Below, piece after piece: positions 52,592 through 61,802 of a DNA stretch of 64,000 nt. The stretch is taken from contig OY764868.1 in NCBI GenBank assembly GCA_963668545.1, positions 558,001 through 622,000 of the forward strand. Direction: 5' to 3'. The notes beneath the pieces are model-generated. The model did no database searches, had not been told where the DNA came from, and was given only the letters and a program-made list of their open reading frames with translations. Within the stretch, counting starts at the first letter, position 1, and each line of letters starts with the position of its first letter. The translations under genes and the position numbers were made by a program. Origin of the DNA: G963662265 sp963668545. GTDB taxonomy: Bacteria; Spirochaetota; Spirochaetia; CADAEX01.

Positions 52592-53674
52592 ATGGGTATG
52601 GTTGATAATATTCTGATACTGGCAGGGGGAGCAGGCACAAGGCTGTGGCCTGCATCTTTGAATGATTCACCTAAACAGTTTATTAAGGTGAAAAACGGTA
52701 AGTCACTTCTGGAGCTTACAATTGAAAGGGGATTGAAGCTTGGAATAAAGGGAAAGATAATAATAATCACCCTTGAAAGCCAGCTAAATGAGATTGTCCA
52801 GGAATGCTCACCATATTCCGATACAGGTAAAATAGCAGTACTTCCTGAACCTGCTGCCAGAAACACAGCACCTGCAATAACAGCGGCACTGACATATCTG
52901 AAGCTTACAGGTGAAGCTGAAAGCACTTCTCTTGTTCTCCCTGCAGATCATATGATTGAAAATTTTGAAAAGTTCAGGGAAAATGTTGAAAATGCAGATA
53001 TCCTCGCGAAACAGGGATATCTTGTAACATTCGGCATACCTCCACAGTACCCTGAAACAGGTTACGGTTATATAGAGAGGGGGGATTATAAAAGACCCGG
53101 TTATACTGTAGCCTCTTTCCGGGAAAAGCCTGATTATGATACAGCAGTGAAATTTCTCAGTGAAGGAAATTATTTCTGGAATTCAGGTATGTTTGCATTT
53201 TCAGCAGAAACCTTTCTTTCAGAACTGAGTATCCATTCTCCCGGAATATCCTGTCTTTTTGAAAAACTCGAATCAGTCCCTCCGCTTCTCAATAAACAGG
53301 GTATAGATATAGTAATGAGCAGCAGTGATGTTGAGGATATATATAAATCCTCCCCCAGGGATTCAATAGACTATGCTGTAATGGAGAAAAGTCATAAATG
53401 CGCAATGGTCCGGGCTGATTTTCAGTGGAATGATATAGGAAGCTGGGACCAGTTTGAAACTATTATGAACAATCTTGGAAAAGCTGAAAAGTTTGAGGTT
53501 GATGCGGAGAATAATATTGTTTTTTCCGATATTCCGGTAGCCCTCTGTGATGTAAGTGATCTGATAGTTGTCATAAAAAACGGTAAAGCCCTTATATGCC
53601 GAAAAGGTTCCTCTCAGAAGGTTAAGGATATCAGAACAGTTATTGAAACTCATAACAGAAAGGATCTTCTTTAG
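52592..53674 (+). CDS. manC: Mannose-1-phosphate guanylyltransferase
   Basis: A 360-residue nucleotidyltransferase without the PMI domain of longer relatives. The signature ILAGGAGTRLWPASLNDSPKQF is cut here to LAGGAGTRLWP near residue 10. The active-site segments EPAARNTAPAI, VLPADHMI, FWNSGMFAF and QWNDIGSWDQ follow. It makes GDP-mannose for surface glycans. There is no Shine-Dalgarno. A TACTGT box ends six bases before the ATG, suggesting a leaderless message. Confidence 0.9.
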   Translation: MGMVDNILILAGGAGTRLWPASLNDSPKQFIKVKNGKSLLELTIERGLKLGIKGKIIIITLESQLNEIVQECSPYSDTGKIAVLPEPAARNTAPAITAALTYLKLTGEAESTSLVLPADHMIENFEKFRENVENADILAKQGYLVTFGIPPQYPETGYGYIERGDYKRPGYTVASFREKPDYDTAVKFLSEGNYFWNSGMFAFSAETFLSELSIHSPGISCLFEKLESVPPLLNKQGIDIVMSSSDVEDIYKSSPRDSIDYAVMEKSHKCAMVRADFQWNDIGSWDQFETIMNNLGKAEKFEVDAENNIVFSDIPVALCDVSDLIVVIKNGKALICRKGSSQKVKDIRTVIETHNRKDLL

Positions 53675-53726
53675 AAGTTCTGTTTTTTTGTTTTCCGGCA
53701 GCTCCCTGTACCTGACCGCTGCCGAC

Positions 53727-54674
53727 TTACAGGTTTTCAATTTCCCTTTTGAGATTTTCTATTATCTCAAGTGAAATATTCCTGCTCAGTTCTCTTGAGC
53801 CATGCTCAGAGAGGGCCATGTTGAAATATTTCTTTTTTTCCTCTTCTGAATACTTTTTCAGCCTGTTGATTCTTGGATCTGCAGTAAGGATTATTTCCCT
53901 GATCCGGAAACGCTCTTTTGCCGCATAATCAAGAGTTGTCTTTACTGCCGAGATCTCTTCCGCCTGTTTTTTAAGCAGTTCTGACAATATGGTCAGGTCA
54001 TGGAGTTCAAGGGGATTCTGGGGCCTGTGTGAGGTTTTCCCCTCTTTTTCCCTCAGAAACTCTTTATAGCTGATTATTAGAGAAGAGAGTATTTTATTTA
54101 TATTCTGTGAATAGTTAGCCTTGAAATTATCCAGTTTGTCCTTTGGAATATTATTGATCAGTTTTTTCATCGATTCATTCTCATTCCTGTATTTATTGAT
54201 CTGGATAAGAATGTTCTGGATGTTTTTATTTGATTTTTCCGAAGGGTCCCTGCTTATAAGTTCCTGAACCTCTTTAATAATATTTCCGATTTCAGATATG
54301 CTTATTCTTGTCGGCTCAACAGTTTCTTCTTCAGAAGCTTCTTCCGAGCGGTGTTTCAGCTTGACTGTTTTTTTTGAGATCAGTCTCTGGAGAAGAACAA
54401 TATATATAAGTGAACCAAGCTTTTCTGTAATGCTGCCTATTCTGCTTAATGCTGCTGTATCATATTTCAGGGATTCTGTCAGATTGAAAACCGCATTGAT
54501 TATTTTGCTTTTATATTCAAGAATTCCCCATTCAACAGCAATGTACAGCTCTTCTGTAACTGATTCCAGTTCATTTTTTGTGAATTCAAAATAATCAAAT
54601 AGTTCAACCGGGTTTTCCATTACAGATTTGATGTCAAACCAGCTGCCGGTAATTTCTTTCTGAAGGTTTTCCAT
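53727..54674 (-). CDS. Helical coiled-coil protein, unknown
   Basis: A 315-residue, almost entirely helical, highly charged protein without signal peptide or membrane helix. Coiled-coil stretches are likely around 140-200 and 240-310 (EEKKKYFNMALSEHGSRELSR, ENLKREIENL cut short here). No family or motif is recognised. No ribosome site is seen before its ATG. The leader at 54675-54907 contains an unusual hairpin-plus-mini-ORF element. It may be lineage-specific. Confidence 0.5.
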   Translation of the reverse strand: MENLQKEITGSWFDIKSVMENPVELFDYFEFTKNELESVTEELYIAVEWGILEYKSKIINAVFNLTESLKYDTAALSRIGSITEKLGSLIYIVLLQRLISKKTVKLKHRSEEASEEETVEPTRISISEIGNIIKEVQELISRDPSEKSNKNIQNILIQINKYRNENESMKKLINNIPKDKLDNFKANYSQNINKILSSLIISYKEFLREKEGKTSHRPQNPLELHDLTILSELLKKQAEEISAVKTTLDYAAKERFRIREIILTADPRINRLKKYSEEEKKKYFNMALSEHGSRELSRNISLEIIENLKREIENL

Positions 54675-54741
54675 ATCTATTTCAGAATTTACGTGGTTGT
54701 TGAAAAAAAATCAATTCATTAATTATTTATTTGTAACTAAA

Positions 54742-54847
54742 TATAATGGAAGTTGTTTAATTATATGAAAGATGCAAAAGTCTTTTTCATAATACCTCCT
54801 TTTATATAATCCCCCGGTTTTCCTCCTTTTGCCCGGGGGATTCTTTT
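54742..54847 (+). ncRNA. Candidate small RNA with anti-Shine-Dalgarno loops, or leader on the other strand
   Basis: Plus strand: TATAAT at 54742-54747 and a small AT hairpin. Next come CCTCCTTTT (54795-54803) and a second CCTCCTTTT (54822-54830). The second lies in the loop of a 10-bp stem AATCCCCCGG / CCGGGGGATT, followed by T5. Together they form an RNA of about 95 bases that could pair with ribosome sites. Minus strand: the same DNA reads as two AAAAGGAGG sites. One is four bases before an ATG opening a 9-codon frame (54790-54761, MKKTFASFI). Either reading is possible; no -35 is good. Confidence 0.35.
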
Positions 54848-54907
54848 TAAGAATCACTAAAAACCTTCTGTTTAATACTCTGAAACTCCAAAGGTTTTAT
54901 CAGAAAA

Positions 54908-54945
54908 AAAATCCCCCCCGGAAGATATTGTCCGGGGGGGATTAA
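54908..54945 (-). terminator. Strong terminator after pgi
   Basis: A long GC stem AATCCCCCCCGGA / TCCGGGGGGGATT with loop AGATATTG. On the minus strand it is followed by T8. It lies 16 bases beyond the pgi stop. Confidence 0.9.
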
Positions 54946-54960
54946 AAACAGCTGCTTTTG

Positions 54961-56541
54961 TTAACTCAGTATATCAAAAAAGCTTTTCAGTACAGGAGAA
55001 TCTGATGAGTCTGAAAGTGCCTTGTCTGCAAGTTTTTTACCCAGCTGCACACCTTCCTGGTCGAAAGAATTAATGTTCCACAGAAATCCCTGAAACATTG
55101 TCCTGTTTTCATAAAAGGCAAGAAGAGATCCGAGCACTTCGGGGGTGAGTCTTTCCGCTGCAAGGAGCAGGGAAGGGCGGTAGCCCGGAAAAAATTTATT
55201 TCTGTTTTCGTTGTCCTGGCCAAGCGCGAATGCGGTAATCTGAGCTGCAAGGTTTGCATTGAGTTTTTCCTGACTTGAAGAACCCATGGTCTTTAGATCT
55301 GTTTTATACTGTGATTTCCTGAATCCGATAAATTCAACAGGTACAATATCCGTTCCCTGATGAAGCTGCTGGTAGAAGGAATGCTGTCCGTTGGTACCCG
55401 GTTCACCGAAGTATACACTGCTTGTACTGTAGCTGAGGGGGCTGTTTTCAATATTTACAGATTTCCCGTTGCTTTCCATTATAAGCTGCTGAAGATGTGC
55501 GGGAAACCTTGAGAGAGCCTGGGAGTAGGGAAGAATTGCTGTTACAGGGTAACCAGATATATTCCTTTCATATATGCTTATCAGGGCTGACAGGAGAGAG
55601 GCGTTTCTCATGATACTCACTTCAAGAGCATTGAGGTCTGCTTCATGTGCCCCGTCAAGGAGCCTCCGGAACACCTCTTTACCGAATGCAAGTGACAGTA
55701 AAACCCCGCCGACTGCACTTGTCGAGGAATACCTTCCACCGATGAAATCATCTATGTAGAATGAATCAAGAAAATCATCTGATTTTGCAAGAGGGCTTGT
55801 TTCCGAAGTTACAGCAATCATATGTCTGGAAAGATCTGCTTCAGGTGTTTTTTCTGCTGCAATCCTGAGAACAATGTCCCTGTTTGTAAGTGTTTCCTGT
55901 GTTGTCCCGCTTTTTGATACAAGAACAAAGAGTGTTGTCTCCGGGTCTATTCTTTTGCATACTTCAGCGGCATCGTCAGGATCAACATTTGAAATAAATT
56001 CCCCTTTTAAAAGCGGTTTTCTCCCTTCAGAAGACATGTATCCCCTGAGTGCCAGATAAAGTGCCCTGGGGCCAAGATCTGATCCCCCTATCCCTATCTG
56101 AACAACAGTATCAAACTTCTTTCCTGTGGAACCTTTAATCTCTCCTGAATGGACCTTGTCTGCAAAGCTGAAAAAACGTTCTTTCTGGTTGTAATAATGG
56201 TTCTTTATTTCTTCGGCTTTTTCAGACTTTACAACCCCGAAGTCTCCCCTTGTGTAATGGTGCATGACAAGCCTTTTCTCCCCCCGGTTCATTACCTCTC
56301 CTGAAAGGATCATTCTGTATTTTGCAACAGCCTGAACCTCATCGGCGAGTTCCTGCAGAATGGTAAGGATTTTGCTGTCAAGCTCCTTTGCCCCGTAGTA
56401 CATTTCAAGACCGCTTCCAAAAAAAATTTTATCAGACTTTATTCTTTCCGGTTCAAGCAGTTCCTTTATATCAGGTTTTACCGCCTGAATAAGTTTTCTG
56501 AAGGATTCTGTTTTATCAAGATCTGTATAGTTAATTACCAT
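54961..56541 (-). CDS. pgi: Glucose-6-phosphate isomerase
   Basis: A 526-residue isomerase of the long bacterial type interconverting glucose 6-phosphate and fructose 6-phosphate. Visible are VQIGIGGSDLGPRALYLAL (phosphate loop), SKSGTTQETLTN, GGRYSSTSAVGGV and EPGTNGQHSFYQQLHQGTD with the catalytic His. C-terminal substitution of the usual basic end (ends SFFDIL) is unremarkable. Monocistronic with its own terminator. Confidence 0.95.
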   Translation of the reverse strand: MVINYTDLDKTESFRKLIQAVKPDIKELLEPERIKSDKIFFGSGLEMYYGAKELDSKILTILQELADEVQAVAKYRMILSGEVMNRGEKRLVMHHYTRGDFGVVKSEKAEEIKNHYYNQKERFFSFADKVHSGEIKGSTGKKFDTVVQIGIGGSDLGPRALYLALRGYMSSEGRKPLLKGEFISNVDPDDAAEVCKRIDPETTLFVLVSKSGTTQETLTNRDIVLRIAAEKTPEADLSRHMIAVTSETSPLAKSDDFLDSFYIDDFIGGRYSSTSAVGGVLLSLAFGKEVFRRLLDGAHEADLNALEVSIMRNASLLSALISIYERNISGYPVTAILPYSQALSRFPAHLQQLIMESNGKSVNIENSPLSYSTSSVYFGEPGTNGQHSFYQQLHQGTDIVPVEFIGFRKSQYKTDLKTMGSSSQEKLNANLAAQITAFALGQDNENRNKFFPGYRPSLLLAAERLTPEVLGSLLAFYENRTMFQGFLWNINSFDQEGVQLGKKLADKALSDSSDSPVLKSFFDILS

Positions 56542-56627
56542 GCTTTTCCCTCCGTTTTATAATTATATATGATTTTATCCTGCATTAGATGTTTTTTTAT
56601 CCACAAAAGATGCAAAATACTTCCTGA

Positions 56628-57809
56628 TCAGCAGATTATACAGTTCCTTCCCGACTCCTTTGCCCTGTAGAGTTTCTGATCAGCCCTTGCAATTATCTGG
56701 TCATAGTTTTCATCATTTTTAGAACTTTCTGAAATTCCGAAGCTCATGGTAAACCTTACTGTATTGCTTTTATATTCAATTTCCAGTTTTTCTATTTCAG
56801 ACCTGATCCTTTCAACAGATGCTGAAGCCTGTTCTGTCGTACTGTTAAGCATGAGTATTATAAATTCCTCTCCTCCCCACCTGGCCAGCGTGTCCTGCTC
56901 CCTTATACATCGGGATATTGTGTTTACTGCCTCTTTTATAACTATATCGCCGCATTCATGTCCGTAAGTGTCATTTACCTTTTTAAAATGATCAATATCG
57001 CATATAACTACAGTAAATCCCTTGTCCCTCCTCTTGTTCTGGAGGAATTCGTAATTAATTATCTTTTCAAAACCCCTTCTGTTGTAGGCAGCTGTGAGTG
57101 GATCTGTTATTGCCTGGTGTTCAAGCTTTTCAAGAAGTTTTTCCTTTTCATTGATTATAACCATGTAATCAACCCTGAATTTATGCATTATTGCAAGGTA
57201 GATTGCCAGCATGAGCATGCTGATCTGGGCAGGAAAAGAGAGGTCCTCGATAAGCTGCAGTGTTCTGTAGTAGATGAGGGTTTTCCTCTGTATATACAAT
57301 ACAATAAAAGGAAGCAGCCTTAGAAACAGTGCGGAAATATTAAGAGCAAGGACCATTCCTGAAGCATATGTATGCTTTTTCCTGTATTTGTGATTCAGAT
57401 AGATGATAAGTCTGAGAAGTATCATGATGTTAACTGCATCAATCATCAGCTCATAGTTTACCGATGAATAACGGTACAGAAAGGTCAGGATTCCAAAGAC
57501 AGAAATTACAGTTATGTAGAATTTATAGCTGCTTTTATCCTCGTAAAACCTTTTCCATCCTCCGAACAGAAGCAGGTTGCTTATAAAAAAAACAACAGTG
57601 ATAAAGTAGAATGAGACGTTATACAGATTCAAGATATTTTTAAGAATATGAATTACAATAAGCATGGGAAAGAGAAATGCCCCTGTCCAGTGCAGGGTCC
57701 CCCTGTAGCTTTCTGTTGTCATCAGCCTTATAAGGATCAGGAGGATACTGAAAAAAAGGAGCAGGAATGATGTAAAAAGAAGTATTGAAACCCTTTCAAT
57801 CTGGTACAT
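56628..57809 (-). CDS. Membrane diguanylate cyclase (GGDEF)
   Basis: A 393-residue protein with six to seven helices in the first 220 residues and a C-terminal GGDEF domain. The catalytic site is WGGEEF, and an allosteric I-site RxxD (REQD) lies five residues before it. Both intact motifs indicate an active, product-inhibited cyclase making c-di-GMP. The membrane region shows no known sensor fold. Transcribed alone. Confidence 0.9.
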   Translation of the reverse strand: MYQIERVSILLFTSFLLLFFSILLILIRLMTTESYRGTLHWTGAFLFPMLIVIHILKNILNLYNVSFYFITVVFFISNLLLFGGWKRFYEDKSSYKFYITVISVFGILTFLYRYSSVNYELMIDAVNIMILLRLIIYLNHKYRKKHTYASGMVLALNISALFLRLLPFIVLYIQRKTLIYYRTLQLIEDLSFPAQISMLMLAIYLAIMHKFRVDYMVIINEKEKLLEKLEHQAITDPLTAAYNRRGFEKIINYEFLQNKRRDKGFTVVICDIDHFKKVNDTYGHECGDIVIKEAVNTISRCIREQDTLARWGGEEFIILMLNSTTEQASASVERIRSEIEKLEIEYKSNTVRFTMSFGISESSKNDENYDQIIARADQKLYRAKESGRNCIIC

Positions 57810-57936
57810 ATCTAAAGCTTAATTCAATGCGTATCAAGGTTCAAGAAGGTTTAAGATAAAGTTGTTTCTGTTATTGTGAAGTTGAGAGAGAACAACCCCA
57901 TATAAAAGATGTCTTTCCGGATAGTTTCAAAAACAA

Positions 57937-57958
57937 TCCGGCAGAAATTTCCGCCGGA
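57937..57958 (-). terminator. Terminator of the arginine operon
   Basis: TCCGGC / GCCGGA with loop AGAAATTTCC. On the minus strand it is followed by TTGTTTTT, just past the GNAT stop. Confidence 0.75.
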
Positions 57959-57963
57959 AACTG

Positions 57964-58428
57964 CTAAAGCACCATGTTCATTGCTGTCTCGTCGCACTGC
58001 TCAAGCTTTGGACATTCAAGGCATTCTCTCCAGAGTTTTCTGGGAAACTTGTCCTTGTCTGTAAGGCTGAATCCCATTTTCCTGAAAAAATCAACCTGGT
58101 ATGTCAGGACTATGATTTCAGGGACTTTAAGCTTTCGTCCCCTTTCTATCAGTTTTGTCACCAGTTCTTTACCGATTCCCATACCCTGATAGTCATCTGC
58201 AACAGCAAGCGCCATTATCTCTCCGAGGTCATTCCAGAGAAGGGTGAAGGCTCCGCAGCCCACAACCCTTCCTGATCTGTTTTCCGCAACAAGGAAATTC
58301 TGAAGCATTGATATAATCTTGTACTTGCTTCTCATCAGCATGAGACCTTTGGATGCCATGCCGTTAGTGAGGTTGAAGATGTCATTTATATCCTTAACTG
58401 TTGATTCCCTTATTATAATATTTTCCAT
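57964..58428 (-). CDS. GNAT N-acetyltransferase, probable N-acetylglutamate synthase (ArgA-like)
   Basis: A 154-residue GNAT domain: VGCGAFTLLWNDLGEIMALAV and the acetyl-CoA loop YQGMGIGKELV. The end is Cys-rich (CLECPKLEQCDET), a tail seen in stand-alone ArgA-like enzymes. It closes the arginine operon seven bases after argG. The operon lacks other acetylating genes (no argJ), so this protein is the likely source of N-acetylglutamate. The role is inferred from context. Confidence 0.8.
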   Translation of the reverse strand: MENIIIRESTVKDINDIFNLTNGMASKGLMLMRSKYKIISMLQNFLVAENRSGRVVGCGAFTLLWNDLGEIMALAVADDYQGMGIGKELVTKLIERGRKLKVPEIIVLTYQVDFFRKMGFSLTDKDKFPRKLWRECLECPKLEQCDETAMNMVL

Positions 58429-58435
58429 AAAAAGC

Positions 58436-59713
58436 CTACTTTTCGTGGATAGTTGCCATTGTCTTTATTGCTCCGACCTGTCCTGTTTCCGCTTCTATCT
58501 TTTTGTGTACAATAGCTGTAACACCGGTTGAAAGACCGAAAAGGTTTATAAAACCTGTAGCATCGCTCTGGTTGTAGTCGCTTTCTCCGAATGAGGCGAG
58601 GTCCTCAATATAGAGAGAGTAGGGTGATTTCCTTCCCCCCACAAGCACATTACCCTTGTAGAGGTCAAGCCTTACAGTCCCTGTCAGATACTTGCTGCTT
58701 TCCTCCATGAATGCTTCCATGGATTCCCTGAGTGTTGTAAACCATTTCCCTGTGTAAATGAGCTCCGAGTATTTGATAGCCATAAGCTGTTTGTAGTGAA
58801 GGGTATCATTGTCAAGTGTAATCATCTCAAGTTCCTGAAGAGCCTTGTTAATCACTGTACCTGCCGGAGTTTCGTATACACCGTGGCTTTTCATACCAAC
58901 AGTCCTTGTTTCGACAATATCTGACCTGCCGACCCCGTTTCTTCCCGCAATTTCATTGAGCCTGTCAACAAGGTTGTAGGGACTCAGTTTTTCGCCGTTA
59001 AGCGCAACAGGAAAACCCTTTTCAATATCTATTATAACTGTTTCAGGTTTATCGGGAGCATTCTGGGGAGACACTGTTCTCTGGTAAATTGTTTCAGGAG
59101 GTGTAACCCATGGATCTTCAAGTTCCCCCCCCTCATGGCTGGTGTGCCAGATATTTTCATCCCTTGAGTAGATATTTTTTTTTGTAATATTTCCAAGCGG
59201 AACATTGTGCTTTTTAGCATATTCTATGGCAGCCTCTCTTGAGTTTATGTCCCAGACCCTCCACGGTGCGATAACCCTGAGATGAGGTGCAAGTGCCTTG
59301 TAGGTAAGTTCAAATCTTACCTGATCGTTTCCTTTCCCTGTACACCCGTGGCAGAGAGCATCACAGCCCTCCTTGAGAGCAATTTCAACCTGTCTTTTTG
59401 CCTGGGCCGGCCTTGCAATTGAAGTCCCGAGAAGGTATTTTCCTTCATAGATTGCACCTGCCCTGATCATGGGGTAGATATAATTTTTTGCAAGTTCTTC
59501 CTTTATATCTTCAATATAGAGTTTTGAAGCGCCAGACTTGAGCGCTTTTTCCTCCATGCCGTCCCAGTTTTCATTCTGGCCTGAAGCAACACATACACAT
59601 ATCACTTCAGATCCGGGATAGTTTTCTTTGAGCCACGGAATAATTATTGATGTATCAAGACCGCCTGAATAGGCAAGACATATTTTTTTTACAGGTTTTT
59701 CATTTTTTGCCAT
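58436..59713 (-). CDS. argG: Argininosuccinate synthase
   Basis: A 425-residue PP-loop enzyme joining citrulline and aspartate with ATP. AYSGGLDTSIIIPWL is the ATP site. GCTGKGNDQVRFE, the substrate-binding GVGRSDIVETR and KSHGVYETPAG are family marks. GGAGG is eight bases before the ATG, 15 bases after argD. No argH is in the window. Confidence 0.95.
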   Translation of the reverse strand: MAKNEKPVKKICLAYSGGLDTSIIIPWLKENYPGSEVICVCVASGQNENWDGMEEKALKSGASKLYIEDIKEELAKNYIYPMIRAGAIYEGKYLLGTSIARPAQAKRQVEIALKEGCDALCHGCTGKGNDQVRFELTYKALAPHLRVIAPWRVWDINSREAAIEYAKKHNVPLGNITKKNIYSRDENIWHTSHEGGELEDPWVTPPETIYQRTVSPQNAPDKPETVIIDIEKGFPVALNGEKLSPYNLVDRLNEIAGRNGVGRSDIVETRTVGMKSHGVYETPAGTVINKALQELEMITLDNDTLHYKQLMAIKYSELIYTGKWFTTLRESMEAFMEESSKYLTGTVRLDLYKGNVLVGGRKSPYSLYIEDLASFGESDYNQSDATGFINLFGLSTGVTAIVHKKIEAETGQVGAIKTMATIHEK

Positions 59714-59728
59714 TTTATTTCCTCCGAA

Positions 59729-60940
59729 TTATAAATTGAAACTTTCAAGTACAGTTTTAAGTATTTCAACACCCTCATCTATTTCCTTTTCAGAAATAAT
59801 CAGGGGAGGGGCTATTCTGATAAAAGATTTTCCTGATTTAAGTACTATCAGGCCGTTTTTCTCACATCTTGAGATAATCTTTTTCAAAAGGTCTCCATCA
59901 AATCCTTCAGGCTGCTTTATTTCAAGACCCTGCAGCATTCCGCATCCCCTTGTTTCTCCTGCAAATGAAAACATTTCAGCAAGTTTTTTAAGTTTTCCTG
60001 ACAGATACTCTCCGTTTTTCTGAACCTCAAGAAGGAAGGGGGGATTAAGTACAATATCAAGGACCCTGCCTGCAACTGCGGATGTTACAGGCCCTCCTCC
60101 GAATGTTGTGCCGTGGTCTCCCGCATTTATAAGTTTATTGATTTTTTCAGGAATAAGTGTTGCTGAAAGGGGAAGTCCTGCTGCAAGAGGTTTTGCAAGT
60201 GAAATTATATCAGGTTCCAGTCCTATCATTGATGATGCAAAAGGCCATCCTGTTCTTGCAAGGCCGGTCTGGACCTCATCTGCGATCAGCATGATATCGT
60301 ATTTTCTGCACAGTTCATTGAGTTTTTTTGCAAACTCAACGCTCATCATCATCAGGCCTCCCTCGCCCTGAATAACTTCAACAATGACTGCTGCAAAAGA
60401 TGAATCAAGTTTCTCTTCAATTGCCTTTACATCGTTAAACGGTGCGAATTCAATTCCCGGAACAAGAGGTTCAAAAGGTTTTTTATATGCATCGTTGTAT
60501 GTGCATGAGAGAGAGCCCATGGTTCTTCCGTGGAAGCCGTTTTCAAATGCAAGAATTTTATGGTTTCCTTCTCCCTTTGTTCTGTTTGCATAAAGTCTTG
60601 CATATTTAATTGCAGCTTCATTCGCCTCTGAACCTGAGTTTCCGAAATGGACAGCATCAAATCTTCCTAGGCCTGTGAGTTTTTCTGCAAGAAATACTGT
60701 AGGTTCCGATGTATACAGGTTTGATGTGTGGATTACCTTTTTCATCTGCTGGCATGCAATGTCTGCAAGGTCCTCTCTTCCGTGACCAAGGGCGTTTACT
60801 GATATACCTGACCCGAAATCAAGATATTTTTTCCCTGTCGGGTCATAAAGGTAGACGCCTTCCCCTTTTTCAAAAACAAGGAACTCTGATGCGTAGTTTT
60901 TTGGAAAAGGAACATTATGTACTTTCGATCTTTTCACCAT
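59729..60940 (-). CDS. argD: Acetylornithine aminotransferase
   Basis: A 403-residue class III PLP aminotransferase. HFGNSGSEANEAAIKYAR is the cofactor phosphate region, LIADEVQTGLARTG carries the ring-binding Asp, and the Schiff-base Lys is in SLAKPLAAGLP. It makes N-acetylornithine from the semialdehyde. It lies between argB and argG in the operon. Confidence 0.95.
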   Translation of the reverse strand: MVKRSKVHNVPFPKNYASEFLVFEKGEGVYLYDPTGKKYLDFGSGISVNALGHGREDLADIACQQMKKVIHTSNLYTSEPTVFLAEKLTGLGRFDAVHFGNSGSEANEAAIKYARLYANRTKGEGNHKILAFENGFHGRTMGSLSCTYNDAYKKPFEPLVPGIEFAPFNDVKAIEEKLDSSFAAVIVEVIQGEGGLMMMSVEFAKKLNELCRKYDIMLIADEVQTGLARTGWPFASSMIGLEPDIISLAKPLAAGLPLSATLIPEKINKLINAGDHGTTFGGGPVTSAVAGRVLDIVLNPPFLLEVQKNGEYLSGKLKKLAEMFSFAGETRGCGMLQGLEIKQPEGFDGDLLKKIISRCEKNGLIVLKSGKSFIRIAPPLIISEKEIDEGVEILKTVLESFNL

Positions 60941-60991
60941 GATATATTATCCTCTCTTCTATAATATTTTAATAATTTGACAGGAACAGAA

Positions 60992-61759
60992 TTACAGTAT
61001 AATACTTGTTCCCTTTTTTTCGTTCAGGATGCTTTCAAGGTCGCCAGGTCCCCTGTATTCTCCGATACTTATGGACCCGACCCCCTCCCTGAGGGCAGCC
61101 ACTGAAGACCTTACCTTTGGAATCATTCCCCCTGAAATAACCCCGTCATGAATTTCTTTCTCAATATTGCTCTCATTCATGACATTTATCACTTCCCCGT
61201 CTTTCATGACTCCGGGGATGTCTGATATGAAGAAAAGCCTGTCAGCCCTGATATCCGAGGATACTGCCAGGGCTGCTTCATCTGCATTGATGTTGAGGGC
61301 AGTCCCGCTTGAATCCATGGATGTTGATGAAATTACGGGTATTATTGATTCGGAAATAAGTATTCTGAGTATTCCGCTTTTAACATCTGTAACAGTGCCT
61401 GTATGGGACTCCGGGCTCCGTCTTTTTCCTGTAAAGAGAAAGCTGTCGCTGCCGCTTAATCCCAGGGCATTGAGGCCTGAAGTATTTGCAAGCCTTACTA
61501 TCTCCTTATTCATCCTCCCTGAAAGGACCATATCCACAACTTCCATTTCATCTTCAGTTGTAAGTCTGATCCCGTCAACAAACTTCGGCTCAAGGCCGAA
61601 AATCCTGCTGATCCTTGAAACTTCAGCTCCTCCGCCGTGAATAAATACAAATGCATAGCTGCCGGAAAGCTGCTTCATTTCCATGAACAGGGCTTTCATA
61701 GCCTCTCTGTCAGATGCAGCCCTGCCTCCTGTTTTTATTACAATTATTTTCTTATCCAT
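60992..61759 (-). CDS. argB: Acetylglutamate kinase
   Basis: Taken from the ATG at 61759, the 255-residue protein begins MDKKIIVIKTGG with the phosphate-binding Lys and glycines. A TTG at 61783 with AAGG upstream is an alternative start. FIHGGGAEVSR is the second glycine loop, followed by VVDMVLSGRMNKEIV, LNINADEAALAV and GGMIPKV. Short length and no N-terminal helix suggest an arginine-insensitive form. Follows argC on the same strand. Confidence 0.9.
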   Translation of the reverse strand: MDKKIIVIKTGGRAASDREAMKALFMEMKQLSGSYAFVFIHGGGAEVSRISRIFGLEPKFVDGIRLTTEDEMEVVDMVLSGRMNKEIVRLANTSGLNALGLSGSDSFLFTGKRRSPESHTGTVTDVKSGILRILISESIIPVISSTSMDSSGTALNINADEAALAVSSDIRADRLFFISDIPGVMKDGEVINVMNESNIEKEIHDGVISGGMIPKVRSSVAALREGVGSISIGEYRGPGDLESILNEKKGTSIIL

Positions 61760-61802
61760 AATTTCTGTATAATCTCCGTCCAAACAGACCTTGATCTGTT
61801 TT

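Noticed and set aside
54765..54809. A 14-residue plus-strand frame (MKDAKVFFIIPPFI) resembling the start of radical-SAM proteins
   Set aside because: No ribosome site, no continuation, and it lies inside the hairpin element; the likeness is too short to support a gene.
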